The position numbers and the translations under genes were made by a program. A DNA stretch of 64,000 nucleotides from Mesorhizobium sp. NZP2077. Lineage in GTDB: Bacteria; Pseudomonadota; Alphaproteobacteria; Rhizobiales; Rhizobiaceae. The stretch lies in assembly GCF_013170805.1 (NCBI RefSeq), contig NZ_CP051293.1, positions 5,648,001 through 5,712,000 of the forward strand. The letters are read 5' to 3'. Numbering within the stretch: the first letter of the stretch is position 1; every line of letters starts with the position of its first letter. The notes under the pieces are model-generated. The model was not told where the DNA came from, did not search any database, and was given only the letters and a program-made list of their open reading frames with translations. This document shows, piece by piece, positions 9,401 through 17,112 of the stretch.

Positions 9401-9627
9401 TTGTTGACGACCTGATCTTCCATCTCCTTGATCGAGGAGCCCGGCCAGATCGCCTGCACGACCATGACCCGGAAGGTGAAGTCGGGGTCTTCCTTCTGGC
9501 CCATGCGCATCAGGCCGAGCGCACCGGCGATGATGATCAGCCCGAACAGGAAACGCGCGATGGAGGGGTGGCCGATCGCCCAGCGCGACAGGTTGAAGGG
9601 GGGCCTTTCTTCAGTGGAGGTCGTCAT
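6487..9627 (-). CDS. RND efflux transporter, inner-membrane pump subunit
   Basis: A 1046-residue AcrB/MexF-type proton-driven pump of the inner membrane, full length for the family. It has a first membrane helix near 20-45, large periplasmic loops, and the proton-relay pair in helix 4 (LGLLVDDAMIVVEMM). The N-terminal half also holds the PGSSIKEMEDQV porter segment, and the C-terminal helix block contains GIIMRNSIILVDQID. It works with the adaptor encoded upstream; no outer-membrane channel gene is present here, so a shared TolC-type channel is likely. It is the last gene of tetR-adaptor-pump. The 243-base spacer between adaptor and pump is longer than usual and shows no gene. Confidence 0.93.
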   Translation of the reverse strand: MTTSTEERPPFNLSRWAIGHPSIARFLFGLIIIAGALGLMRMGQKEDPDFTFRVMVVQAIWPGSSIKEMEDQVVNKIERKLQETPHLDFVRSFTRAGSAIITVQIKGDTNAAEVTDAFYQVRKKVGDISGDLPQGLLGPYFNDEFGDTFITLHSISGDGFSYPELKKFAIQARDMLLTTSGVEKAVIIGDQPEKLYIDVSSKALAERGLTLTDLQNAIKGQNNVDPAGSVDTGVNSVRISVEGDVTKAADIRELRLRAGGQVTRLGDIATVTSGLEDPFQRKYRFNGHDSVQLGVVMAKGFKVTDVGKDVEATYKRFEEALPYGVSVDQISDQPGVVTDAVAEFMHALGEALLIVLVVSFLSIGWRSGLVIAIAIPLVLAATFAIMYELGIDLQRISLGALIIALGLLVDDAMIVVEMMERKLEEGLVKIEAASFAYSSTAFPMLTGTLITTAGFIPVGFAASTAGEYVRTLFYVVGIALIVSWFVAVYFTPWLGYMILKQRKHAGSHHDAFDTRFYRRLRSTVGWAVRHRIIVLVMTLVTFGTSLWAFQFIPQNFFPQSSRPEILVDLWLPEGTSIKEVEVQAKALEAKMMDDKDKRFIATYIGEGAPRFFLPLDQQLANPNFAQMLVMANDEPARERLIVKLRTVLAEDFPSIRGKVDRLFLGPPTGWPVQMRVMGPDRQEVRRIADQVKAKFREDPLLGAVHDDWLEPVPAMKLVIDQDRARALGVTSQRIRQMLQASMSGAPLDDFRDGEETVSIVAREPDASRSLLSSVDSVYIPTDFGGFVPLSQVAKVVPVLDQGIEWRRDRLPTISVRATLPDGVQSNDVVTKMYKDMQGLRDGLAPGYKIEIQGGAEDSAESQASIAAKAPIMLAIIVVLLMIQLQNFGKAMLVLATGPLGIIGAAAALLISGAPFGFVAILGVIALLGIIMRNSIILVDQIDQDIARGMDRSEAIIGSAVRRFRPIVLTAMTAVLALIPISRAVFWGPLAYAMMGGIVVATVLTILVLPAGYALFFGREPKKTVNSEQAPEPELATERPQLALAAE

Positions 9628-9870
9628 CGGTGCTGGTCCACTTTGCTTGGTTGCCGGCGCCTGGTGCTTCGAAGAAGCGCGGCGCGCGAAACGAAATCAT
9701 CTGCGTTCGATCTGGCTTCCGGGCGGCGAGGCCTTCCAAGTGGAGAGACACTCATCGCGGTGGGACGCGAAGATCGATGCGGGGGGACATCGGCCTTGAC
9801 GTCTCGACCTTCGGGCGCACGCCGCCCGGAAACCTGCGGCCGCGGGAACGCGCGGCCAACCTGTCTGTCG

Positions 9871-11013
9871 TCAGCGCAGCTGGCTGGCGTCTTCGCCCTC
9901 GGCGGAGGCGGATTGCTGCGCCACGCCGCCGGCGAGCTTCACCTTCAGATTCTCGGTCATGAACTGTGTGCCGGCGGCGACCACGATGTCGCCGGGCTTC
10001 AATCCTTCAGTGACGCGCACGCCATCGGCAGCGAACTCGGCGACCTTGACCGGGCGGGCATGAACGGTGTCGGCGCCACGATCGACAGTCCAGACGATCG
10101 ACTGGCTGTCTTTCTCAGCCAACGCGCTCAGCGGGATCGAGACGAGTTGCTTTTCGTTGGCCGCCGAGGCCTCGATATTGGCAGTCATGCCGAGCAGCAC
10201 GCGCGGATCGTTGGGCAGGCTGACGCGGACGGCAAAGGTGCGCGACTGGGTATCGGCGCTGCCGGCGACTTCGCGGACCTTGCCGTCGAGCGCCAGCGTG
10301 TTGTCGGACCAGAATCCGGCCTTGACTGATTTGCCCGGCTTGAATTCGGCGATCTCCATTTCGGGCACCGCGATCAGCACTTCCTTTTCGCCGTCGACCG
10401 CGACAGTGACCACCGGCGTGCCGGAGCCAACCACCTGGCCGACATCGGCGTTGACCGCCGTGACGATGCCGTCCTTGTCAGCCTTGAGGTCGGTATAGCC
10501 AACCTGGTTCTTGGCCTGGTCGAGCAACGAGCGGGCAGAGTCGCGCGTGGCGACCGCCTGGTCATAGGTCAGCGTCGCCTGTTCGAGTTGCGATTTTGGC
10601 GAAAAATTCTTGGCGAAAAGCTGCTCGGCGCGTTTGCGGGCAAGCTCTGTCGTCTCAACCTGACGCTCGGCGGCATCGAGGGTGGCCTGCGCGCTCTTGA
10701 CCGAGAGGTCGTAATCGGTGGGATCGATGCGGGCGAGCACATCGCCCGGCGCCACATGCTGCCCGATGTCGACGAGACGCTCGATGATCTTGCCGTTGAC
10801 CCGGAACGCCAGGGCGCTTTCGGTGCGGGCTCGCACCGAACCGGAATAGGACAACATGCGGGTGTCACTAGCCTGGGCAATCTCTACGACCTTGACCGGG
10901 CGGATGATGTCCTTGACCTCGGCCTTCTCCTGGCTGCAGCCGGCCAGAGCGAGCGCCCCGACGATCAAGCCCGCGACCGGCAACCGGCGGATGATGGAAT
11001 GGGACAAAGACAT
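9871..11013 (-). CDS. RND efflux periplasmic adaptor (membrane fusion protein), lipoprotein
   Basis: A 380-residue HlyD/AcrA-type adaptor. The N terminus has a lipoprotein signal ending in the lipobox LALAGC, so it should be anchored in the inner membrane facing the periplasm. Then come the biotinyl-lipoyl half motif (VARTESALAFRVNGKI region), a coiled-coil hairpin (about 95-165, with AAERQVETTELARKRAEQLF), the second lipoyl half (GYTDLKADKDGIVTAV) and beta-barrel domains. It lies 48 bases downstream of the tetR gene and upstream of the pump gene in one leftward operon. Confidence 0.92.
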   Translation of the reverse strand: MSLSHSIIRRLPVAGLIVGALALAGCSQEKAEVKDIIRPVKVVEIAQASDTRMLSYSGSVRARTESALAFRVNGKIIERLVDIGQHVAPGDVLARIDPTDYDLSVKSAQATLDAAERQVETTELARKRAEQLFAKNFSPKSQLEQATLTYDQAVATRDSARSLLDQAKNQVGYTDLKADKDGIVTAVNADVGQVVGSGTPVVTVAVDGEKEVLIAVPEMEIAEFKPGKSVKAGFWSDNTLALDGKVREVAGSADTQSRTFAVRVSLPNDPRVLLGMTANIEASAANEKQLVSIPLSALAEKDSQSIVWTVDRGADTVHARPVKVAEFAADGVRVTEGLKPGDIVVAAGTQFMTENLKVKLAGGVAQQSASAEGEDASQLR

Positions 11014-11061
11014 CGTGGTACTCCCGACTGGAGGCGGACTGGCAACACCGGCGAGCGGCGG

Positions 11062-11667
11062 CTATTTCAAGGCTCTGATGGCGTAGTCGATAAGTTCGTC
11101 GGGCATTGCCCGGTTGGTCTTGGCAAGGCACTGTGCCACCATCTGCGGGTGACAGAGGATGACGGTGGCGGCGCCGAAGCAGCGCGAGGCGGCTTCGGGA
11201 TCCTGCTGCCTGAACTCGCCGGTCTCGACACCCTCGTGGATGACCTCGGCGAACAGGTCGTGGATGCTGTTGACGTGCGCGTCGATGACGGCCCAGTCGC
11301 GCTCGAGCGCGACGATGACCATCTCATGGACCTTTTGCTCGTCGAGCATGGTCTCAAGCGTCATCTTATACTGGGCGTGAATGTACCGCCGCAGCCGCTC
11401 CTCAGCGCTGATCGGCAGATGCATGATCTCGTAAGCCATCTTGTAGCTGGCGCCGAGCATGCGGCCGCACACCGCCTGGTGGATTTCGACCTTGGAGGCG
11501 AAGAAACGGTAGATGTTGGCCGGCGACATGCCGAGGTCGCGGGCAATGTCGGCGACATTGGTCTTGCCATAGCCATAGTGCCGGAACAGGCGCTCGGCAC
11601 AGTCGAGAATGCGCGTCACATTCTCCTGCCTGGCGGCATCGGCGACTATGTTGGCGGCTTCGGACAT
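11062..11667 (-). CDS. TetR-family repressor of the efflux operon
   Basis: A 201-residue protein. The N-terminal helix-turn-helix reads GYGKTNVADIARDLGMSPANIYRFFASKVEI (described in part: residues about 33-62). The C-terminal ligand domain ends in a region rich in Cys/His (ILCHPQMVAQCL). It is the first gene of the tetR-adaptor-pump operon, and a TGACGAA inverted repeat lies 20 bases upstream of its start. The likely role is autoregulated repression relieved by a pump substrate. Confidence 0.9.
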   Translation of the reverse strand: MSEAANIVADAARQENVTRILDCAERLFRHYGYGKTNVADIARDLGMSPANIYRFFASKVEIHQAVCGRMLGASYKMAYEIMHLPISAEERLRRYIHAQYKMTLETMLDEQKVHEMVIVALERDWAVIDAHVNSIHDLFAEVIHEGVETGEFRQQDPEAASRCFGAATVILCHPQMVAQCLAKTNRAMPDELIDYAIRALK

Positions 11668-11686
11668 GGCTCTTTCGTTTGATAAG

Positions 11687-11708
11687 TGACGAATTTCAAT
11701 TTTCGTCA
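11687..11708. promoter_or_regulatory. Candidate TetR operator
   Basis: TGACGAA, eight bases, TTCGTCA: a perfect seven-base inverted repeat immediately upstream of the tetR start. Size and position suit a TetR dimer site covering the operon promoter. Confidence 0.6.
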
Positions 11709-11833
11709 GTCGTAAATTGAAGAGAGCGGGATGTCAACGCGAAATCGACGTACGCGTACAAGATAGTGACAGATGGTGACAGGGAGCGGGTGCGACAAGC
11801 GGCGCCCGCGATTGGCGGCGCGCCTCTCATGCG

Positions 11834-12047
11834 TTCGTCATCCCAGGGCGAAGCAAGGAGCGAAGCGACGCAGTGCAGACCCTAGGATCCATGCCGGGAG
11901 GTCAGTCAAAAAGTGCTACGGATCAAAAGTTTACACCCGTCAGCGGCGAGCCATTCTCGACTGTTGGAGCACGGCCGCCAGGTCACGGCATGGATCCTAG
12001 GGTTTCCGCGACGTCGCTTCGCGACTGCTCCACCCCAGGATGACGAA
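11834..12047. repeat. Long interrupted palindrome (dispersed-repeat type)
   Basis: This lies in the 432-base gene-free stretch between tetR and the acyl-CoA synthetase gene. The left arm runs TTCGTCATCCCAGGG, GCGAAGCGACGC and CCTAGGATCCATGCCG (11834-11896). The right arm runs CGGCATGGATCCTAGGG, GCGACGTCGCTTCGC and CCCAGGATGACGAA (11986-12047). The arms pair imperfectly outside and perfectly over the 16 bases CCTAGGATCCATGCCG. About 89 bases without a gene separate them. The rest of the stretch holds only the tetR operator and an AT-poor spacer. Confidence 0.7.
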
Positions 12048-12099
12048 GTCAGGAAGGTCCGCGACAAATTGCCAAGGCCATCGCAAGAATGACGGTGCG

Positions 12100-13740
12100 C
12101 TAAGCCACCTTGGCCATTTCCCGCAGCCGGAATTTCTGGATCTTGCCCGTCGAGGTCTTCGGTATCTCCGCGAAAATCACCGCTTTTGGCACTTTGAAGC
12201 GGGCAAGCAGCGCGCGGCAGTGCTGGATGATCTCGGCCTCGCTCGCCGCCTTACCGGGCTTCAACTCGACATAGGCAACAGGCACCTCGCCCCATTTGTC
12301 GTCGGCGCGGGCAACCACACCGCATGACGCCACAGCCGGGTGTTTGTAGAGCGCATCCTCGACCTCGATCGAGGAGATGTTCTCGCCACCGGAGATGATG
12401 ATGTCCTTGGAGCGGTCCTTGAGCTGGATGTAGCCGTCGGGATGCATGACGCCGAGATCGCCGGAATGGAACCAGCCGCCGGCGAAGGCTTCGTCGCTTG
12501 CCTTGCGATTCTTGAGATAGCCCTTCATGACGATGTTACCGCGGAACATGACCTCACCGATCGTCTCGCCGTCGGCCGGCGTCGTCTGCATCGTCTCGGG
12601 GTCCATGATGGTAAGCCCTTCGAGCGCGGCATAGCGCACGCCCTGCCGTGCCTTCTTGGCGCTGCGCTCGCCCTTTGCGAGGCTGTCCCATTCGCCGTGC
12701 CATTCGTTGACCACAGCCGGACCATAGGTCTCGGTCAGGCCGTAGAGATGGGTGACGGCAAAGCCGGCATCTGCCATGCCCGACAGCACGGCTTCCGGCG
12801 GCGGCGCGGCCGCGGTGTTGAAGGTCACGGTCTGCGCGAACGTTCGCTTGTCCTCGTCCTTCGCGTTGATCAGCACCGACATGACAACCGGCGCGCCGCA
12901 GAGATGGGTGACGCCGTGATCGGCGATGGCGTCGTATATCGGCTTCGGCCGCACCCAGCGCAGGCAGACATGGGTCCCGGCCTGGACGGCGAGCGTCCAG
13001 GGGAAGCACCAGCCATTGCAATGGAACATCGGCAGCGTCCAGAGATAGACGGCGTGCTTGGCCATGCCGGCATGGATGGTGTTGGTGTAGGCCATCAGGG
13101 CGGCACCGCGGTGGTGATAGACGACTCCCTTCGGATTGCCTGTCGTGCCTGAGGTGTAGTTGAGCGAGATGGCGTCCCATTCATCGTCCGGCATCGACCA
13201 GGCGAAATCCTCATCACCGCCGGCGACAAAATCCTCATAGTCGAGCGCGCCGATGCACTCACCTTTCGGATAGGGCGCATCGGCGGCGTAGTCGGGATCG
13301 TCGTAGTCGATGACCAGCGGCTTGGCCTTGGCCAGATCGAGCGCTTGCCGGACGACACCTGAGAATTCCCGGTCGACGATGAGTATCTTGGTTTCGGCGT
13401 GGTCGAGCTGGAAGGCGATGACCGCGGCATCGAGGCGGGTGTTGAGCGAATGCAGCACCGCCATGGTCATCGGCACGCCGAAATGCGCCTCCAGCATCGG
13501 CGGCGTGTTGGACAGCATGACGGTGACCGTGTCGCCCTTGCCGATGCCGCGCTTTTGCAGCGCCGAGGCGAGCTTCAGCGAGCGGCGCCAGAAATCACGA
13601 TAGGAGATGCGCTGACGGCCATGGACGATGGCGATGTGGTCGGGATAGGTCCTTGCCGCGCGCTCCAGATAGGTGAGCGGCGTCAGCGGCTGGTGGTTGG
13701 CCGCGTTCCTGTCGAGATCCTGTTCATATGGATTGCCCAT
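12100..13740 (-). CDS. AMP-binding acyl-CoA synthetase
   Basis: A 546-residue adenylate-forming ligase that activates a carboxylic acid with ATP and joins it to CoA. Visible motifs are the P-loop YTSGTTGNPKGVVYHH (about 180-195), HLYGLTETYGPAV, the ATP-binding GWFHSGDLGVMHPDGYI and the C-terminal KTSTGKIQKF with its catalytic lysine. The WTLPMFHCNGWCFPWT segment places it with short/medium-chain or aromatic acyl-CoA ligases of the plant AAE type rather than acetyl-CoA synthetase. It is divergent from the SorC gene, sharing a 199-base intergenic region with a 20-base palindrome. The substrate is not known. Confidence 0.88.
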   Translation of the reverse strand: MGNPYEQDLDRNAANHQPLTPLTYLERAARTYPDHIAIVHGRQRISYRDFWRRSLKLASALQKRGIGKGDTVTVMLSNTPPMLEAHFGVPMTMAVLHSLNTRLDAAVIAFQLDHAETKILIVDREFSGVVRQALDLAKAKPLVIDYDDPDYAADAPYPKGECIGALDYEDFVAGGDEDFAWSMPDDEWDAISLNYTSGTTGNPKGVVYHHRGAALMAYTNTIHAGMAKHAVYLWTLPMFHCNGWCFPWTLAVQAGTHVCLRWVRPKPIYDAIADHGVTHLCGAPVVMSVLINAKDEDKRTFAQTVTFNTAAAPPPEAVLSGMADAGFAVTHLYGLTETYGPAVVNEWHGEWDSLAKGERSAKKARQGVRYAALEGLTIMDPETMQTTPADGETIGEVMFRGNIVMKGYLKNRKASDEAFAGGWFHSGDLGVMHPDGYIQLKDRSKDIIISGGENISSIEVEDALYKHPAVASCGVVARADDKWGEVPVAYVELKPGKAASEAEIIQHCRALLARFKVPKAVIFAEIPKTSTGKIQKFRLREMAKVA

Positions 13741-13860
13741 CCCGCCTCCCCTTGCTTCCTGGTTGGAGACTTCTAATCACAGGCTCCTGGCCGCGTCACC
13801 ATTCTTCTAAGGGAAGCCTTGTCTACACCACAGCCAGCTTCGCCTTGATCCCGATCAACA

Positions 13861-13880
13861 AGTGCAAGAACGTTTGCACT
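13861..13880. promoter_or_regulatory. Candidate SorC-type operator
   Basis: AGTGCAA, six bases, TTTGCACT (overlap written as AGTGCAAGAACGTTTGCACT): arms of seven bases match perfectly. It lies about 60 bases upstream of the SorC start and about 120 upstream of the divergent synthetase start, so it could control either gene. Confidence 0.6.
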
Positions 13881-13939
13881 CTCCCGCTCAATTTGACTTT
13901 TGTCGAGAGCCGTGACTAATGTCAGCCCGAGGAGACGGC

Positions 13940-14905
13940 ATGGCGATCCGACCGGCAGAACAGCTCATACACAAAGCCGCCTGGCTCTATTATGCGCATG
14001 GCTTGCGGCAGGACCAGGTTGCAAGCCAGCTTAACATTTCCCGTGCTTCCGTGGCCATGTATCTGCGCAAGGCGCGCGAGACCGGCATCGTCAACATCTC
14101 GACCTCGACCCAGCTGTTCACCGACGATGTGATGGCGCGCAAGCTCGAGGACGCGCTGGGCCTCGACGCAGTCTGGATCGCGCCGGAGAACGGCCATATT
14201 CCTGATCCGTCGACGGACATTGCCGTGCTGGCGGCGAGTGTCTTCCTCGAACTGGTCAAGAAGGGCGACCGCATCGGCGTCGCCTGGGGTCGCACCGTCT
14301 ACAGGATCGCCGACATCATGTCCTATGCCGACCTGCAGAATGTCACGGTGGTCCAGCTCTGCGGCAATCTCGGGGCACCCTATTCCTACCGGCCTGACCA
14401 ATGCACGATGGAAATCGCGCGCCGGCTCAATGCCAAGGGGTTGAACTTCTACGCGCCGCTGGTGCTTTCGACGGAAGAACTGGCGCGCGCGCTGCGCGCC
14501 GAGCCGGTAATCCGCGAGCAGCTTTCGGGGGTCAAGGACTGCGATTTGGCGCTTTATTCGGTCGGCGCGGTCGATGCCGACAGCCATCTGGTCAAATGCG
14601 GCGCGCTGACGTCAGAAGAAATGGCCGAACTGCGCAGCCGAGGTGCCGCCGGCGTCATCGCCGGGCAGATCATCGATGCCGAAGGCAAGGTGCTCGACTG
14701 CAGCTATAACAGGCGAGTGATCTCCGCCGAGCTTGCCTCGCTGCGTGCCATCGCCAGGCGGCTGATGGTGGTGCAGGAGGACAGCAAGTTCGAACCGCTG
14801 CTGGCGGCGATCGCCGGCGGACTTTGCACGCATCTGGTGGTCGGTGCGCATATGGCGCAGCGGCTGCTCGATCATGCCGGAGCGGCGCCCCAAAAAGCAT
14901 CCTGA
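13940..14905 (+). CDS. SorC/DeoR-type sugar-binding transcriptional regulator
   Basis: A 321-residue regulator with an N-terminal helix-turn-helix (LRQDQVASQLNISRASVAMY, about 20-40) and a C-terminal sugar-phosphate-binding SorC domain (GVAWGRTVYRIADIM and SVGAVDADSHLVKCGALT segments). The start at 13940 is chosen because GAGGAGA precedes it by five bases; an upstream in-frame ATG at 13919 has no such site. It is followed in the same direction by the aldolase-dehydrogenase gene. Family members sense phosphorylated sugars, so MTR-1-P/MTRu-1-P or the deoxypentose analogues are likely effectors. That is inference from the cluster. Confidence 0.9.
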   Translation: MAIRPAEQLIHKAAWLYYAHGLRQDQVASQLNISRASVAMYLRKARETGIVNISTSTQLFTDDVMARKLEDALGLDAVWIAPENGHIPDPSTDIAVLAASVFLELVKKGDRIGVAWGRTVYRIADIMSYADLQNVTVVQLCGNLGAPYSYRPDQCTMEIARRLNAKGLNFYAPLVLSTEELARALRAEPVIREQLSGVKDCDLALYSVGAVDADSHLVKCGALTSEEMAELRSRGAAGVIAGQIIDAEGKVLDCSYNRRVISAELASLRAIARRLMVVQEDSKFEPLLAAIAGGLCTHLVVGAHMAQRLLDHAGAAPQKAS

Positions 14906-14991
14906 AAAGCAACCCTTCGCCGGCGCATTGTCATCAAGGCGTCGCGGCATTCCTGTTTCACCACCCAAGACAACAACTGGACGAAGCTAAC

Positions 14992-17046
14992 ATGAAGAAT
15001 TTGTGGAACGACGACGCGGCCGAGAAACTCGTTGCCGACTATGCGAAGAAGGGCGTCGGCCGCGACCTCGCGCTGCGCGTCTACACGACGCGGCTGCTGG
15101 GTGGCGTGCCGCAACTGGTCCTGCATGGCGGCGGCAACACTTCCTGCAAGATCAAGGCGACCGACCTGGTCGGTGACGAATGGGACGTGCTGTGCGTCAA
15201 GGGCAGCGGCTGGGACATGGCCGTCATCGAGCCGCAAGGCCTGCCGGCGGTCAAGATGGGCGCCCTGCTCAAGGCGCGCGCGCTGGACAAGCTCGCCGAC
15301 GAGGACATGGTGGCGCTGCAGCGGGCGAACCTCATCGACCCATCCTCACCCAATCCTTCGGTGGAAACGCTGCTGCACGCCTTCCTGCCGCACAAATTTG
15401 TCGACCACACCCATTCGACCGCCATCCTGGCGATCGTCGACCAGGAAGACTCGAAGCCGCTGGTGAAAGCGGTGTTCGGGAGCAAGATGGGCTATGTGCC
15501 CTACATCATGCCCGGCTTCGATCTCGCCAAGGCGGCGGCTGACGTCTTTGACGCCGACCCTACAGTCGAAGGCCTGATCCTCGACAAGCACGGCATCTTC
15601 ACCTTCGGCGACGACGCCAAACAGGCCTACGACCGGATGATCCACTATGTGAACGTCGCCGAGGAGTATGTCGCCAAGAACGCCAAGCCGAAGGCGGCAA
15701 AGGCGGCGCTGCCGGCAAAGCTCTCGACACCGGCTTCCATCGCGCCGATGCTGCGTGGCGCGGTTGCGGTGGCGCGCGGCGAGGGCCGCTTCGACCGCAT
15801 GATCTCCGATTTCCGCACCTCCGACGCGATCGTCGATTTCATCAATTCGGCAGGGATTGCCGACTATGCCGGACGCGGTGTGTCGACGCCGGATCTGTCG
15901 ATCCGCATCAAGACCGGGCCGATGGCGGTGCCGGCGCCCGATGCGGACAAGGCCGGCGACTACAAGGCCGTCATCAAGAGCCATGTCGATGCCTTTGCCC
16001 AGGACTATCGCGCCTATTTCGAAACCAATGACGCACTCGACGACGTCAAGCGTACCATGCTCGATCCGATGCCGCGGCTGACGCTGGTGCCGGGGCTCGG
16101 CATGTTCGGCCATGGCCGCACGCTGAAGGATGCCAGGGTCGCGTCGGATGTCGGCGAGATGTGGATCGAGGCGGTGCGCGGCGCGGAAGCCGTCGGCCGT
16201 TTTCATCCGCTGTCCAAGGCCGATTTGTTCCCGCTCGAATACTGGTCGCTGGAGCAGGCCAAGCTTGCCTCCAACAAGCCGAAGCCGCTGACCGGCCAGG
16301 TGGTACTGATCACCGGCGGGGCCGGCGCGATCGGCGCGGCAACGGCAAAACTGTTCGCCGACAATGGCGCCCATGCCGTCGTCGTCGATCTCGATGGCGA
16401 CAAGGCCGCGAATGCCGCCAAGAAAGCCGGAAACAATTCGATCGGAGTCGCCGCCGACATCACTGACCCGGCTCAGGTGCGTGCCGCCTTCGACAAAGCG
16501 GTTGCCGTGTTCGGCGGCGTCGACATTCTCGTCTCCAATGCAGGTGCAGCCTGGGAAGGCCGTATCGGCGAACTCGACGATGCGCTGCTGCGCAAGAGTT
16601 TCGAGCTCAATTTCTTCGCCCACCAGTCGGTGGCGCAGAACGCCGTGCGCATCATGCTCGAACAGGGCACCGGCGGCGCTCTTCTGTTCAACACCTCCAA
16701 GCAGGCGGTCAATCCGGGCCCGAAGTTCGGCGCCTATGGCGTGCCGAAGGCGGCGACGCTGTTCTTGTCCAGGCAATACGCGCTCGACTATGGCGCCCAT
16801 GGAATCCGCTCGAACGCCGTCAACGCCGACCGCATACGGTCGGGCATTTTGACTGACGCCATGATCGCCAGCCGCTCCGGCGCTCGAGGCGTGTCGGAGA
16901 AGGAATATATGTCCGGCAATTTGCTCGGCCAGGAAGTGACGGCGCAGGACGTGGCGCAGGCCTTCCTGCATCATGCGCTGGCCGAACGGACCACCGCCGA
17001 CGTGACTACGGTCGACGGCGGCAACATCGCGGCGGCGCTGCGGTAG
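14992..17046 (+). CDS. Bifunctional class II aldolase / short-chain dehydrogenase, probable MTRu-1-P or 5-deoxyribulose-1-P aldolase
   Basis: A 684-residue fusion. Residues about 1-390 are a class II aldolase like RhaD/FucA: GGGNTSCKIKATD, the glutamate-containing SVETLLHAFLPHKFVDHTHS and the metal histidines there, then ILDKHGIFTFGDDA. Residues about 425-684 are a short-chain dehydrogenase: nucleotide motif LITGGAGAIGAATA, SNAG, and the S...Y-x-x-x-K set in SKQAVNPGPKFGAYGVPKAA. Rhizobial RhaD has this architecture and splits rhamnulose-1-P, but no rhamnose isomerase or kinase is nearby. Here mtnK and mtnA are the partners. The aldolase should give DHAP plus (methylthio)acetaldehyde or acetaldehyde, and the dehydrogenase domain would process the aldehyde. 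The ATG at 14992 suits the family N terminus. Confidence 0.85.
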   Translation: MKNLWNDDAAEKLVADYAKKGVGRDLALRVYTTRLLGGVPQLVLHGGGNTSCKIKATDLVGDEWDVLCVKGSGWDMAVIEPQGLPAVKMGALLKARALDKLADEDMVALQRANLIDPSSPNPSVETLLHAFLPHKFVDHTHSTAILAIVDQEDSKPLVKAVFGSKMGYVPYIMPGFDLAKAAADVFDADPTVEGLILDKHGIFTFGDDAKQAYDRMIHYVNVAEEYVAKNAKPKAAKAALPAKLSTPASIAPMLRGAVAVARGEGRFDRMISDFRTSDAIVDFINSAGIADYAGRGVSTPDLSIRIKTGPMAVPAPDADKAGDYKAVIKSHVDAFAQDYRAYFETNDALDDVKRTMLDPMPRLTLVPGLGMFGHGRTLKDARVASDVGEMWIEAVRGAEAVGRFHPLSKADLFPLEYWSLEQAKLASNKPKPLTGQVVLITGGAGAIGAATAKLFADNGAHAVVVDLDGDKAANAAKKAGNNSIGVAADITDPAQVRAAFDKAVAVFGGVDILVSNAGAAWEGRIGELDDALLRKSFELNFFAHQSVAQNAVRIMLEQGTGGALLFNTSKQAVNPGPKFGAYGVPKAATLFLSRQYALDYGAHGIRSNAVNADRIRSGILTDAMIASRSGARGVSEKEYMSGNLLGQEVTAQDVAQAFLHHALAERTTADVTTVDGGNIAAALR

Positions 17047-17064
17047 GCATTCCGGTAGACAACA

Positions 17065-17092
17065 AAAAGGGCGGCTCATGGGCCGCCCTTTT
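17065..17092. terminator. Bidirectional terminator
   Basis: AAAAAGGGCGGC, a short loop, then GGCCGCCCTTTT, between the convergent aldolase-dehydrogenase and transporter genes. A-rich on one side and T-rich on the other, it can work in both directions. Confidence 0.85.
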
Positions 17093-17112
17093 CATATGTG
17101 TCGTGACGAACC

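Noticed and set aside
9628..9870. Small gene between the RND pump and adaptor genes
   Set aside because: Short open frames exist on the plus strand but have no supporting start site or similarity; treated as an operon spacer.
12100..13740. DmdB-type methylthiopropionyl-CoA ligase linking to the methylthio pathway
   Set aside because: Attractive by position, but the motifs place the protein in a broader short/medium-chain acyl-CoA ligase group, and it is divergently transcribed.
14992..17046. Rhamnose catabolism (RhaD) as the role of the aldolase fusion
   Set aside because: Architecture fits, but there is no rhamnose isomerase, rhamnulokinase or mutarotase nearby, while mtnK and mtnA are. 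Not excluded biochemically.
15346..17079. Long minus-strand open frame opposite the aldolase-dehydrogenase gene
   Set aside because: Composition typical of an antisense shadow (His/Arg/Gly rich), no family motif; the plus-strand fusion is unambiguous.
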